Assembly: GCF_001953865.1 (NCBI RefSeq)
Contig: NZ_MQUQ01000022.1
Coordinates: 1-64,000 of the forward strand
DNA length: 64,000 bases
Reading direction: 5' to 3'
Source: Amycolatopsis coloradensis
GTDB taxonomy: Bacteria > Actinomycetota > Actinomycetes > Mycobacteriales > Pseudonocardiaceae
Part shown: positions 41,960 to 51,146 of the stretch, piece after piece
Numbering within the stretch: position 1 is the stretch's first letter
How the letters are laid out: each line of letters begins with the position of its first letter
Program-made: the position numbers and the translations under genes
The notes under the pieces: model-generated
What the model was told of the DNA's origin: nothing
Database searches by the model: none
Seen by the model: only the letters and a program-made list of their open reading frames with translations

Positions 41960-43060
41960 TCACCTTCCCGGCACGTTCTGCGAGCCGCGCACGTTCGTCG
42001 GGTTGCCCTTCGGCAAGGCGCAGCGCGCCGCGGTGTTCAACGGACGTGCCGAAGTGTCGAGGCCGTCGCGATATCCGGTTCCGTAGCCGGTGACGCACGG
42101 CGGCGGGTCGAAGAACGTCAGCGACAGGCCGACGTGCGCGCCGTCCGGGCCCATGATCGCGTGGCCGGCGGCGACCGCCTTCGGCGCGGTGACCAGCAGT
42201 TGTTCGAGGCCGTCCTGCCGTGCTTCCAGGACGTCCGCGGTGGTCAGCAGGTTCGCCAGCAGGATGCCGAGGCTCGGGCCGGTCTCCCGCAGCAGTGTGC
42301 TGACCTCGTTCGCCGCCGCCGGCACGGCCGGGATCAGCCGTCGCAGATCCCCGTCCGAACTCTTCAGTGTCGCGGCGAGCAGTTTCGCGTTCGCGCCGAA
42401 CGAGCGGATCGCGTCCGCCTGTGAGACCTGGGTGTCGAGCACGGTCTGGGCGTCGGTCACGAACCTGGTCAGCGGGCCGACGTGCGCGCTGGCCTCCCGC
42501 ACGAATTCGATCCCCCGCCCGACGAGCTGGTCCAGCGCCGGGCCCGCGTCGGACGTCGCGTTGTACAGCTCGTCGACCACGGTTCGCAGGGCGGGTTTCG
42601 GCACCGAGTTGGCGAACGAGTCCACACTGGACAGCACGACGTCCACCGGCAGCGGGATCTTCGTGTCCGCCTGGCTGATCACCGAACCGTCCCGCAACAT
42701 GGCGCCGTCGCCGCGACGCGGCCGCAGATCCACGAACTGCTCGCCCACGGCGGACCGGTTGGCGACGACCGCTTCGGTGTCCGCGGGCACTTGCGGGCTG
42801 TCCGGCTCGATGTCGAGATCCACCTCCATCCCGGAGGCGGTGAGCCGCAGTTCACCGACCCGGCCGATCGGCACGCCGCGATAGGTGACCTCGGCGTTGC
42901 TGAAGATGCCGCCACCGGTCGCGAGCCGCACTTTGACGGTGTAACCGCGGTCGAGTACCAGCTTGTCCAGCCCCGCGTACGTCGCGCCGACGTACGCGAC
43001 ACCGAGGACGGCGATGACCACGAAGACCACCAACTGGCCGCGGACGAACTTGGTCAGCAT
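41960..43060 (-). CDS. mceF: Mce-family protein MceF
   Basis: A 366-residue subunit: one N-terminal membrane helix, the MlaD/Mce domain (about 38-115; TYRGVPIGRVGELRLTASGM), then a long helical region that builds the lipid tunnel. A disulphide-prone C-terminus (PPCVTG, ARCALPKG) is typical of the sixth Mce protein. Its start abuts the mceE stop. Confidence 0.88.
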   Translation of the reverse strand: MLTKFVRGQLVVFVVIAVLGVAYVGATYAGLDKLVLDRGYTVKVRLATGGGIFSNAEVTYRGVPIGRVGELRLTASGMEVDLDIEPDSPQVPADTEAVVANRSAVGEQFVDLRPRRGDGAMLRDGSVISQADTKIPLPVDVVLSSVDSFANSVPKPALRTVVDELYNATSDAGPALDQLVGRGIEFVREASAHVGPLTRFVTDAQTVLDTQVSQADAIRSFGANAKLLAATLKSSDGDLRRLIPAVPAAANEVSTLLRETGPSLGILLANLLTTADVLEARQDGLEQLLVTAPKAVAAGHAIMGPDGAHVGLSLTFFDPPPCVTGYGTGYRDGLDTSARPLNTAARCALPKGNPTNVRGSQNVPGR

Positions 43061-44043
43061 CAGCGACCACCACTGTTCTTGAAGGTCAGGAAAGTGTTCA
43101 GGTAGTCGCCGCGGATGGCCTCCAGCGCGGCGTCGGGGAATGGGAAGGTGAAGATCATCTCCATCGCCTTCGGCAGCTTGTCCCCGGAGTCGGCCAGCTT
43201 GCGCAAGAAGGGTTCGAGCGCTTTCAGATCCGCGACGAGGTCGTCCTTGCTGCGGTTCACCGTGTCGACCGCGACCGAGGTGAGCCCGTCCAACGACTTC
43301 AGCATCCCGACGAGCGCCTGACGCTGCTGGTTCAGTACCTCGATGCCGGGCGTGAGCCCGTTCAGCGTCGCCTTGATCTCCTCGGTGTTCGCGTTCAGCG
43401 TCGCCGCGAGCTTGTTGACGCTCTCGATGGCCCGGGTGATCTCGGCCTTGTGCTCGTCGAGCCCTCGTACGAATGTGTCCAAATTGGACAAGAGACTGCG
43501 TGCCGCGCTTTCCTTGCCGCCGAGCGCGTCGTTGAGTTCGCGGGTGATGTTCTGCACCTGCGCGACGCCTCCACCGTTGAGCAGCAGGGAAAGCGCGCCG
43601 AAGACCTCCTCTATCTCCGGGGTCAGCGACGAACTGGCCAGCGGGATGACCGCGCCGTCGGTGAGCCGCCCGCTCGGGGTCCCGTCGTCCGGCGGTGCGA
43701 GTTCGACGAACTTCTCGCCGAGGATGCTCGCCTGCCGCAGTCGCGCGACCGCGTTGGCTGGCAGGTCCACGTCCCCGTTGAGCAGCAGCCCGACCACCGC
43801 GCTGCGCCCGTCCGGCGCCAGGTCGACCGTCCGTACCTGGCCGACCGGGACGTCGTTGACCTTCACCCCGGACTGCGGCACGAGGTCCAGCACGTTGGTG
43901 AAACTCGCCGTGACGTGGATCGGCCGGTCGCCCAGCGCGGCGCCACCCGGCAACGGGATGTCGTAGACGTCGACGCCGCCGCTACAGCCGGTGGCCGCCA
44001 GCGTCAGGGCCAGCATCGCCGCGCATTTGTGCCGGGACTTCAT
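43060..44043 (-). CDS. mceE: Mce-family lipoprotein MceE (LprK-like)
   Basis: A 327-residue lipoprotein with lipobox AATGC (Cys20), Mce domain (about 45-120; VKVNDVPVGQVRTVDLAPDG) and a helical C-terminal region. The fifth mce gene encodes the lipoprotein in actinobacterial operons, as here. It starts with ATG overlapping the mceD stop. Confidence 0.9.
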   Translation of the reverse strand: MKSRHKCAAMLALTLAATGCSGGVDVYDIPLPGGAALGDRPIHVTASFTNVLDLVPQSGVKVNDVPVGQVRTVDLAPDGRSAVVGLLLNGDVDLPANAVARLRQASILGEKFVELAPPDDGTPSGRLTDGAVIPLASSSLTPEIEEVFGALSLLLNGGGVAQVQNITRELNDALGGKESAARSLLSNLDTFVRGLDEHKAEITRAIESVNKLAATLNANTEEIKATLNGLTPGIEVLNQQRQALVGMLKSLDGLTSVAVDTVNRSKDDLVADLKALEPFLRKLADSGDKLPKAMEMIFTFPFPDAALEAIRGDYLNTFLTFKNSGGR

Positions 44044-45044
44044 TTCGCCCCCGAGAATTCGGTGAGGTTTCCTCGGCCGTCCAACGTTCCCGCGTCCTGG
44101 TTGTACGCGCCGAGCACGTTCGCCAGCGCGTTCGGCGCGGCGTCGAGTGCCTCGCTCAGAGACGCCTTCTGCTGGCTCAGCACCTTGGTGATCTCCGCGA
44201 GTTTGTCCACATCGGACTTCACCTTGCCCCGGTTGTCCTTGATGAAGCCCTGCACGACGCTGAGCGCCTCGGTGAGTTCGGTCATCGCGCCGGAGAACTG
44301 GTCGCGCTGATCGGCCAGGATCTTGCTGATCGAGGAAATCTGCTGGATCGCCTCCTTCACCCGGCCGTCGTTCGACGCGAGCATCGCGGTGAACTTGCTG
44401 ATGTTGTCGACGGAGTTGAACAGATCGTCCTTGGAATCGCTGGCCGTCCTGGCGAACTCGCCGAGGTTCTTGATCGCCTCGCCGAGTTTGCCGCCGTTGC
44501 CGTCGAGGTAGGTCGCGGCCTTGGTCAGCACGTCGCTGACGGCGCCGTCCTTGTTGGCGCCCTTCGGACCCAGCGCGGTCATCAGCTGGTTGAGGCTGCC
44601 CAGGAGTTCGTCGACCTCGACCGGGGTCACCGTGCGCTCGGGCGGGATCCGGGCGTCGCCGCCCAGCTCCGGCCCGCCGACGTACACCGGCGTGAGCTGC
44701 ACGTACCGGTCGGCGACCAGGCTCGGCGTGATCACGACGGCGCCGACGTCGGCGGGCAGCTTGACGTCCGGCCGGACCGTCATGGTCACCTCGACGTTCG
44801 TACCCCGCGGCTCGACCTTGGTCACCGAACCGATCGGGACACCGAGCACGCGCACCTCGGTGTTCGGGTAGACCCCGACGGTCGCGGTGAAGTAGCCGGT
44901 CAGGAGGCGGTCGGCCTGCCGGGTCAGCAGTGGCCAGGCCGCCGTCACGAGCAGCCCCGCGACGACGGCGACCGCGAGCCGCCGCACCCAGGCCCGGCGC
45001 CGGGCGTGCGCCCCGAGATCGGACAACGTGAAGTGGCGCCCCAT
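44040..45044 (-). CDS. mceD: Mce-family protein MceD
   Basis: A 334-residue protein with a membrane anchor (about 20-42), Mce domain (about 55-130; VRVLGVPIGSVTKVEPRGTN) and a long helical tail with heptad repeats. The ATG shares one base with the mceC stop, giving translational coupling. Confidence 0.88.
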   Translation of the reverse strand: MGRHFTLSDLGAHARRRAWVRRLAVAVVAGLLVTAAWPLLTRQADRLLTGYFTATVGVYPNTEVRVLGVPIGSVTKVEPRGTNVEVTMTVRPDVKLPADVGAVVITPSLVADRYVQLTPVYVGGPELGGDARIPPERTVTPVEVDELLGSLNQLMTALGPKGANKDGAVSDVLTKAATYLDGNGGKLGEAIKNLGEFARTASDSKDDLFNSVDNISKFTAMLASNDGRVKEAIQQISSISKILADQRDQFSGAMTELTEALSVVQGFIKDNRGKVKSDVDKLAEITKVLSQQKASLSEALDAAPNALANVLGAYNQDAGTLDGRGNLTEFSGAK

Positions 45045-46054
45045 CAGCGTCCCCCGTTCCTCGAAGGCATACAGCTACCCGGAGTGCTTCCGGTCGGGAC
45101 GAGCCCGCAGATATAGGTGTCGATCCAGCGGCCGTTGCCGACCGCGTTGCCGAGCAGCCGGTAGAAGGGTCCGGCGAGCCGCAGGCTTTCGCTGAGCTTG
45201 TCCTGGTTGCGTTGCAGCACGGTGGCGACGCGGTCGAGCTGGTCGAGCGCGGGACCGAGCGTCTTCTGGTTGTCCGCCACGAGTCCCTTGAGTTGCACCG
45301 ACAGGTTCTTCACGCCGCTGAACAGCTTCGCGATGGCGTCCTTGCGGGCGTTCAGCTCCGTGAGCAGGGTGTTGCCGTCGCGGATCAGCGCCTCGATCTG
45401 CTGCGACCGGTCGCCGAGCGTCTGGGACACCTTGTTCGTGTTCTCGAACAGTTTCACCAGCTCCTGGTCGCGGGACGCGAGCGTCTTGGACAGGGCGGTG
45501 ATGCCGTCGAAGGCGGTCCGGACGTCCTGTGGTGTGGAGGCGCCGAGCGTTTCCGACATCGTCCCGAAAGCCTTCGCCAGCTGATCTGTGTCGATCGCGC
45601 CGACGGTGTTCGCGAGGTCGTTGAACACCGTGGTGACGTCGTACGGGGAACTCGTGCGCTGCACCGGGATCGGCTCGTCCGGGTCAAGTTCCGCGTTGCC
45701 GACCGGGTCGATGACCAGGTTCTTCTGCCCCAGCAACGTCTTGATCTTGATCGCGGCGGTGGTGCGGTTGCCGACCCAGGTGTCCTTGACCCGGAACAGG
45801 ACCTTGACGCGGCCGCCGTCCAGCAGGACCTCGGAGACCTCGCCGACTTTCACCCCGGCGACCCGGACTTCGTCGTTGCGCTTGAGCCCGGCGGCTTCGG
45901 TGAACTCGGCCGCATACGTGACACCGCCGCCGACCAGCGGGAGATCGTCGGAGAAGAACACCGCCGAGCCGGCCGCGGCCATCAGCACCGCCGTGACGGT
46001 GCCGACGACGATCGGGTTGCGGCTGCGGAAGGGCTTGATCCTTGGCGCTTTCAC
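45044..46054 (-). CDS. mceC: Mce-family protein MceC
   Basis: A 336-residue protein. GTG at 46054 overlaps the mceB stop (GTGA). It has an N-terminal anchor (about 14-36), Mce domain (about 46-120; VRVAGVKVGEVSEVLLDGGR), helical channel region, and a short C-terminus with two cysteines (TYICGLV, GSCMPSR). Confidence 0.88.
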   Translation of the reverse strand: MKAPRIKPFRSRNPIVVGTVTAVLMAAAGSAVFFSDDLPLVGGGVTYAAEFTEAAGLKRNDEVRVAGVKVGEVSEVLLDGGRVKVLFRVKDTWVGNRTTAAIKIKTLLGQKNLVIDPVGNAELDPDEPIPVQRTSSPYDVTTVFNDLANTVGAIDTDQLAKAFGTMSETLGASTPQDVRTAFDGITALSKTLASRDQELVKLFENTNKVSQTLGDRSQQIEALIRDGNTLLTELNARKDAIAKLFSGVKNLSVQLKGLVADNQKTLGPALDQLDRVATVLQRNQDKLSESLRLAGPFYRLLGNAVGNGRWIDTYICGLVPTGSTPGSCMPSRNGGR

Positions 46055-47064
46055 CGGCACCGTCCTTGGGTCAGCGGGATGCCGACCGGCGGGCCGCCGG
46101 GGGCGGGCCGCGCGTCCGATTTCACCGAGCACAGGTAGAAGTTGAACCACGAGCCGTACGAGACCATCGCGCCCATGCGGTCCAGCTTCTTCGGCAGGTT
46201 CGTCAGGAACTGTTCGAACACCGGGGTGTTGTCGGCGAGGTTCTTGGACAGGTCGCCGAGGGTGGTGATGCTGGTCTTCAGCGGCGCCCGGCCGTCCTGG
46301 AGCAGATCCGCGGTGGCGGTGGTCAATTCGCCGAGGCCGCCGATCGCCTGCCCGATGGGTTTCGCGTCCCCGGCGAGCCCGGAGACCAGTTGCGCGGTGA
46401 CGTCGACGAGTTTGTCGAACTGGTCGCCCTGGGAGTTGAGCGTGTCGAGCACCGTGTTGAGGTTCCCGACCACCTCGCCGATCACCTTGTCCTTGCCCGC
46501 CAACGTGCTCGTCAGTGACGCGGTGTGCCCGAGCAGGCTGTCGATGGTGCTCCCTTCCCCCTGCAGCACCTGGACGATCTCGAAGGACAACTGGTTGACG
46601 TCGTTCGGCGACAGCGCCTGGAACAGCGGTTTGAACCCGTTGAACAACGCCGTGAGATCCAGTGCGGGCCGTGTCCGCTCGGGCGGGATCAGCGCGCCCT
46701 CGCCGAGGACGGCCGGGCCGTCCGGGCCGGGGTCGATCGAGAGATACCGCTGGCCGACGAGGTTGCGGTACCGGATGGTGACCGTGGCTCCCGAGGTGAG
46801 ACGGCGCTTGTTCTCGATCGAGAACCGCACGTCCGCCCATCGCCGTTCGACCACCCCGATCGAGTCCACCTGGCCGATCCGGACACCGGACATCCGGACC
46901 TCGTCGCCGGGGTTCACCGACGTCGCGTCGGTGAACCTGGCCGTGTAGCCGACCGTCGTGCCGACCCCGGAGTTGGCGATGGTGATGGCCAGGATCCCGG
47001 TCGCCACCGCGGTGATCACGAAGAAGATCAGGCCCTTGATCGCCGGGCTCGCGACACCCCTCAT
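46051..47064 (-). CDS. mceB: Mce-family protein MceB
   Basis: A 337-residue protein with N-terminal anchor (about 8-30), Mce domain (about 38-115; VRMSGVRIGQVDSIGVVERR, RYLSIDPG) and a helical C-terminal region ending in FYLCSVKSD and a terminal Cys. ATG at 47064 overlaps the mceA stop. Confidence 0.9.
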   Translation of the reverse strand: MRGVASPAIKGLIFFVITAVATGILAITIANSGVGTTVGYTARFTDATSVNPGDEVRMSGVRIGQVDSIGVVERRWADVRFSIENKRRLTSGATVTIRYRNLVGQRYLSIDPGPDGPAVLGEGALIPPERTRPALDLTALFNGFKPLFQALSPNDVNQLSFEIVQVLQGEGSTIDSLLGHTASLTSTLAGKDKVIGEVVGNLNTVLDTLNSQGDQFDKLVDVTAQLVSGLAGDAKPIGQAIGGLGELTTATADLLQDGRAPLKTSITTLGDLSKNLADNTPVFEQFLTNLPKKLDRMGAMVSYGSWFNFYLCSVKSDARPAPGGPPVGIPLTQGRCR

Positions 47065-48284
47065 CGGACGGTCACCTCCGTTCCACGCAACGCCGGGCCC
47101 ACGAGCACGCTGCTCCAGTCCGGGACCTCGGCCGGTTTCATTCCGAGCGACGGCGCCATGATCTCGGCGACCAGCCCTCGCTCCCCCTTCGAATTGGCCG
47201 GGCCGAGGTCCCCATCGGCGGCGAAAGCGACCGTCGCCGAAGTCGTGCCCCCGCCGTAGCAGCGCGGCCCGCCCTTCTGGTCGAACCGCGGATCGTCCCG
47301 GCCCGGCACGTACTTGTCCCGGGGATCGTGGACCGACAGCGTCACATGCAGCCCCGGTTCACCGGTTCCCTTGCCCAAGGCCTTCTCCATCACCGGTTTG
47401 AGCCGGTTCACCGCGTCGAAGAGGCACGGGAACTCGGGCGAATAGCGAGACAGCAGTTCCAGTGTCGGCCTGCTCTTCACGCTGACGCCGATGATGTTGT
47501 CCTTGTTCTGCACCAGGAACTTGTTCAGGTCGCCACTCGCGGCGGTGACACTGGAGTACAGCTTGTCGAGATCCGCACGAGTGTCCACAATGGTCTTCGC
47601 GGTGGTGGAGAGATCCGAGAGGGCCTTGAGGATGTCCGGCGCGGCACCGGTGTAGAGGTCGGCCACGTCGGCGAGACCACTGATGTCCGCCTTGAACTGC
47701 GGCATCAGCGGGTTCACCTGACCGAGGAGGTCGTTCAGCTGGACGATGCTGTCCCCCAAGGACTTCCCGCGATTGTCGAGCGCGAGCGAGATCGCGCCGA
47801 GCGAACTGTTGAGCTTCTGCGGCTGCACCGCCCGCAGCAGCGGCAGCAGATCGCCGAGGACCCGTTCCAGTTCGATCGCGTTGGCCGATCGGTCCTGGGT
47901 GATGACGTCGCCGTCCCGCAGCGAGCCGCCCTCGGGCCGCTCCGGGAGCACGAGGTTGACGTAGCGCTCGCCGAACACCGTCTTCGGCAGCAGCCGGGCC
48001 GAGATGTTGCGCGGTAACTGATCGATCTTCGCCGGGTCGATGGCGAGATCGACCTCGACGCCTTCCGCGCTCCCCCGCACCGCCCTGACCTCGCCGAACG
48101 GGACGCCGCGGACCTTGACCTCGGCGGGCGGGGCCAGCTGGTTGCCGACGCGGTCGGTCTTGAGCGTGACCAGTTCCGCGCGGTCGAAGTCCTTGTTGAA
48201 GATGGCGACGGCGAGCCAGCCCAGCAGCACCAGGATGACGAGGAAGATCACCCCGGCCGCCTGCGTCCGTGCCCGCGCGGTCAT
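47061..48284 (-). CDS. mceA: Mce-family protein MceA
   Basis: A 407-residue first Mce subunit: membrane anchor (about 8-30), Mce domain (about 38-115; VKVRGVPFGEVRAVRGSAEG, ERYVNLVLP), long helical region, and an extended C-terminal part with cysteines (EFPCLFD, PRCYGGG). ATG overlaps the yrbEB stop (ATGA). Together the six Mce proteins form a periplasm-spanning lipid conduit fed by the YrbE permeases. Confidence 0.9.
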   Translation of the reverse strand: MTARARTQAAGVIFLVILVLLGWLAVAIFNKDFDRAELVTLKTDRVGNQLAPPAEVKVRGVPFGEVRAVRGSAEGVEVDLAIDPAKIDQLPRNISARLLPKTVFGERYVNLVLPERPEGGSLRDGDVITQDRSANAIELERVLGDLLPLLRAVQPQKLNSSLGAISLALDNRGKSLGDSIVQLNDLLGQVNPLMPQFKADISGLADVADLYTGAAPDILKALSDLSTTAKTIVDTRADLDKLYSSVTAASGDLNKFLVQNKDNIIGVSVKSRPTLELLSRYSPEFPCLFDAVNRLKPVMEKALGKGTGEPGLHVTLSVHDPRDKYVPGRDDPRFDQKGGPRCYGGGTTSATVAFAADGDLGPANSKGERGLVAEIMAPSLGMKPAEVPDWSSVLVGPALRGTEVTVR

Positions 48285-49120
48285 CCGGAGACCTTCACCG
48301 TCGTGGTGGCGCCCCAGATCGCGAGGCTGAGGAACAGGTCGAGCACGCTGATCAGCACGATCGACGTCCGCACGGCGCGGCCGACCGCGACCCCGACGCC
48401 CGCCGGGCCGCCCGCGGCGCGATAGCCGTAGAAGCAGTGCGTGAGGATGACGCCGACGCTGAACACCAGGACCTTGCCGAACGACCACAGGACGTCTTCA
48501 GGCGGTAAGAACAAGGAGAAGTAGTGGTCGTAGGTTCCGCCGGATTGTCCGAAGAAGACCACCGTCGTCACCCGCGAGCCGAGGTAGGAGATCAGCAGTC
48601 CGATCACGTAGAGCGGGATGATCGCGATGAACCCGGCCACGATCCGGGTGGTGACGAGGTACGGCATGCTGCGCACGGCCATCACTTCGAGCGCGTCGAT
48701 CTCTTCGGAGATCCGCATGGCGCCCAGTTGCGCGGTGAATCCGGCGCCGACAGTCGCGGACAGCGCGAGACCCGCCGAGAGCGGCGCGATCTCGCGGGTG
48801 TTGAAGTACGCGGTGAGGAAGCCGGTCATCGCGGAGATGTTGATCTGGTTGAGCGCGCTGAAACCCTGTAGTCCCACCGTGATCCCGGTGAACACGCACA
48901 GACCGACCATCACGCCGACGGTGCCGCCGATCACCGCCAGCGCCCCGCTGCCGAAGGTCACCTCGGCGAGCAGGCGCACCACTTCGCGGAAATAGCGGGT
49001 GACGGCCATCGGGATCGCCGCGAGCGCGCGGATGTAGAACAGCAACTGGTCGCCCAGCTCGAAAAGACTGTTGCCGGGGCGTTTGAACGCTTCGCGGGCC
49101 CGTTCGGGGACGCTGGTCAC
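48281..49120 (-). CDS. YrbE/MlaE-type permease B
   Basis: A 279-residue integral membrane permease of an Mce lipid importer, with five to six helices and the MlaE signature region (LSATVGAGFTAQLGAMRISE then EIDALEVM). It has a GTG start four bases after the first permease gene ends. It pairs with YrbEA as the membrane part of the ABC transporter; the ATPase (MceG) is encoded elsewhere, as usual. Confidence 0.92.
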   Translation of the reverse strand: MTSVPERAREAFKRPGNSLFELGDQLLFYIRALAAIPMAVTRYFREVVRLLAEVTFGSGALAVIGGTVGVMVGLCVFTGITVGLQGFSALNQINISAMTGFLTAYFNTREIAPLSAGLALSATVGAGFTAQLGAMRISEEIDALEVMAVRSMPYLVTTRIVAGFIAIIPLYVIGLLISYLGSRVTTVVFFGQSGGTYDHYFSLFLPPEDVLWSFGKVLVFSVGVILTHCFYGYRAAGGPAGVGVAVGRAVRTSIVLISVLDLFLSLAIWGATTTVKVSG

Positions 49121-49124
49121 GGGA

Positions 49125-49928
49125 TCAGGTTCCCTTCGCCGGGACGAGTTGCAGGTACAGCGCGGTCAGGATGGTGTTGACGAAGAACAGGAGCAGGAAC
49201 GTGATCACCACCGACTGGTTGACGACATCGCCGACGCCCTTGGGGCCACCTCTCGGGTTCAGCCCCCGGTAGGCCGCGACGACACCGGCGAGAAAACCGA
49301 AGATGAACGCCTTGATCGAGCTGACGACGAGGTCGGGAAGCTGGGCCAGCGCGTTGAAGCTCGCGAGGTACGCACCCGGCGTGCCGCCCTGCACGATGAC
49401 GTTGAAGAAGTAGCCGCCGAGAACACCGACGACACTGACCAAACCGTTGAGCAGCACCGAAACCCCGATGGCGGCCTGCACCCGCGGCACGATCAGCCGA
49501 TGAATCGGCGACACGCCGAGCACCTCCATCGCGTCGATCTCCTCGCGGATGGTGCGGGCGCCGAGATCCGCGCAGATCGCCGAACCACCCGCGCCCGCGA
49601 TGATCAGCGTCGTCACGATCGGGCTGGCCTGTTGCACGACGGCGAGGACACTCGCGGCGCCGTTGAACTGCTGCGCGCCGATCTGGCTCGTGAGCGAACC
49701 GAGTTGCAGCGAGATGACCGCGCCGAACGGGATCGACACGAGGATCGCCGGCGTGATCGACACACTGGCGATGAACCAGAACTGCTGGATGAACTCGCGG
49801 ACCTGCACCGGGCGGCGGAACATCGCGAGGACGACGTCGAGCCCCATGGCGCACATGCGCCCGAATTCGCGCAACCCCGCGGCGGCCTTCTCCGGGGCGC
49901 GGACGAGCAAGGTGACGGGATTGGCCAT
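49125..49928 (-). CDS. YrbE/MlaE-type permease A
   Basis: A 267-residue MlaE-family permease with signature GAGGSAICADLGARTIREE then IDAMEVLGV and about six helices. ATG at 49928, two bases after the stop of the secreted-protein gene, which ties that gene to the Mce operon. Confidence 0.92.
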   Translation of the reverse strand: MANPVTLLVRAPEKAAAGLREFGRMCAMGLDVVLAMFRRPVQVREFIQQFWFIASVSITPAILVSIPFGAVISLQLGSLTSQIGAQQFNGAASVLAVVQQASPIVTTLIIAGAGGSAICADLGARTIREEIDAMEVLGVSPIHRLIVPRVQAAIGVSVLLNGLVSVVGVLGGYFFNVIVQGGTPGAYLASFNALAQLPDLVVSSIKAFIFGFLAGVVAAYRGLNPRGGPKGVGDVVNQSVVITFLLLFFVNTILTALYLQLVPAKGT

Positions 49929-49930
49929 CG

Positions 49931-50704
49931 TCAGGCTCCGCATCCGTTGGGAGGCCCGCCCGAGCCGACACACCGCAGCTTGAGGTTGGTGACCAGGGTG
50001 TTGCCCGGTCCGGCCACCAGACCGGTGAGCAGCGGGCTCAGCTCCTCACGGACCCCGCAACCGGTGAATCCAGGAGTGGAGAAGGTGCTGGTGACCTTCA
50101 CCGGCGGGGCGGGGAACGCGAGCGGCACCAGCGCCTTGATGTTCACCGCGGCCGACTGCGCGGTGCGGCAGTTCGGGCCGACGTCGAGCACCTTGCCGTC
50201 CACTTTGACGTTGGAAAGCTTGATGAACACCTTGTTCGTGACGTCGGTGTCCGCGCAGATGGAGGTACCGACCGCTTTGCAGTCGCCCTTGGCGCCGGTC
50301 TTCACGAGGACGGTCCCGGTGGCGTCGCCGTCCGGGATGAGTTCGACGTCGCCGGTGGCGGGCATGAACCGGAACGACACGAAATAGCTCGACGTCGGCG
50401 GGATGGCGAGCTTACCGGTGATCGGCACCCTGCCGGTGAAGCCGAGGATCGTGCCGTCGAACCGGCCCTGCGGGAACGTGATGTCCGAACCGAGTTTCGC
50501 GACCCGGCTCGTCGTGGGCTGTTGTTCGTCGCCGACGTAGAACCCGAACTTCAGCCCGGCTTGCGCGGCGGACGGCGACTGTTCGGGTTCGGCCTGCCGT
50601 GCCGGCGCGGGAGCGGCCGAGGCGGAAGCCAGCGAAAGCGCCCCCAGCCCCAGCATCGCCGGGAGCAGGAAGGCGCGTAGAACGCGCCCGGTCATCACTG
50701 ACAT
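49931..50704 (-). CDS. Exported beta-rich protein heading the mce operon
   Basis: A 257-residue protein with signal peptide (about 1-32, ending SASAAPAP) and a beta-rich mature domain of about 200 residues. The second half has the same landmarks as the DUF6801-like proteins: a Cys after a Gly-Pro turn (VGPNCRTAQSA), FTGCGVREEL, then GPGNTLVTNLKL near the C-terminus. So it appears to be a relative of that family inside the operon. GAGGA precedes the ATG at 50704. Tight spacing to yrbEA suggests a job in the same lipid-uptake system, perhaps binding substrate or anchoring the complex. Confidence 0.7.
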   Translation of the reverse strand: MSVMTGRVLRAFLLPAMLGLGALSLASASAAPAPARQAEPEQSPSAAQAGLKFGFYVGDEQQPTTSRVAKLGSDITFPQGRFDGTILGFTGRVPITGKLAIPPTSSYFVSFRFMPATGDVELIPDGDATGTVLVKTGAKGDCKAVGTSICADTDVTNKVFIKLSNVKVDGKVLDVGPNCRTAQSAAVNIKALVPLAFPAPPVKVTSTFSTPGFTGCGVREELSPLLTGLVAGPGNTLVTNLKLRCVGSGGPPNGCGA

Positions 50705-50991
50705 TCGGGCTTCCTCACTTCGACTTCTCCGGCCGAACGGCCAACTCGTGCAGCACGCTACTGGCGGAAGATCGGGGAAACAAGCAATGGGGGATTTTAG
50801 GTTTCAGGGGGCGTAATTCTTGTTACGGGCGTAACTGTTCCGATGTACTGAGGAGGGGCGGCAAGTGATAGTTTTCTTCGCCACTCGCGGGCCGTGAGTG
50901 GCGATTCGGGTTAAAGCCGACCGTGCCTTAGGTACCTACTGGATTTTGGACGCGGTTGATCGCAGGCTCGGCCCGTGATGCCCAGCGGCTG

Positions 50992-51046
50992 TGTCGCGAA
51001 AGCCACTTTCGGGACATCTGATGTCCCGAAAGTGGCTTTCGCGACA
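50992..51046. repeat. 55-bp palindromic element, copy C (perfect)
   Basis: Perfect 26-bp inverted repeat (50992-51017 with 51021-51046) around loop CTG; arm TGTCGCGAAAGCCACTTTCG then GGACAT. It is the best-preserved of three copies in the window and lies upstream of the mce operon. Confidence 0.95.
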
Positions 51047-51095
51047 CCCGGAAGGGCTGGTGCGGCCCTCGCGACGGCCCGGACCAGTGGGGCCC

Positions 51096-51131
51096 GAGTG
51101 GCGATTCGGGCCGTAACCCGAATCGCCACTC
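51096..51131. repeat. GAGTGGCGATTCGGG palindrome
   Basis: Perfect 15-bp inverted repeat GAGTGGCGATTCGGG with a six-base loop (51096-51110 with 51117-51131), ending 15 bases before the stop codon of the DUF6801-like gene. A half copy is at 50896-50910. It could serve as the terminator of that gene. Confidence 0.8.
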
Positions 51132-51146
51132 ACGATCTTGGTGGGC

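Larger units (their letters stand above)
50705..51146. other. Intergenic region upstream of the mce operon
   Basis: 442 bases between two leftward genes. It holds half a GAGTGGCGATTCGGG element (50896-50910), the perfect 55-bp palindrome (50992-51046) and the full GAGTGGCGATTCGGG hairpin (51096-51131). The stretch 50705-50890 is AT-richer and probably contains the mce promoter; no certain -35/-10 pair was identified. Confidence 0.55.
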
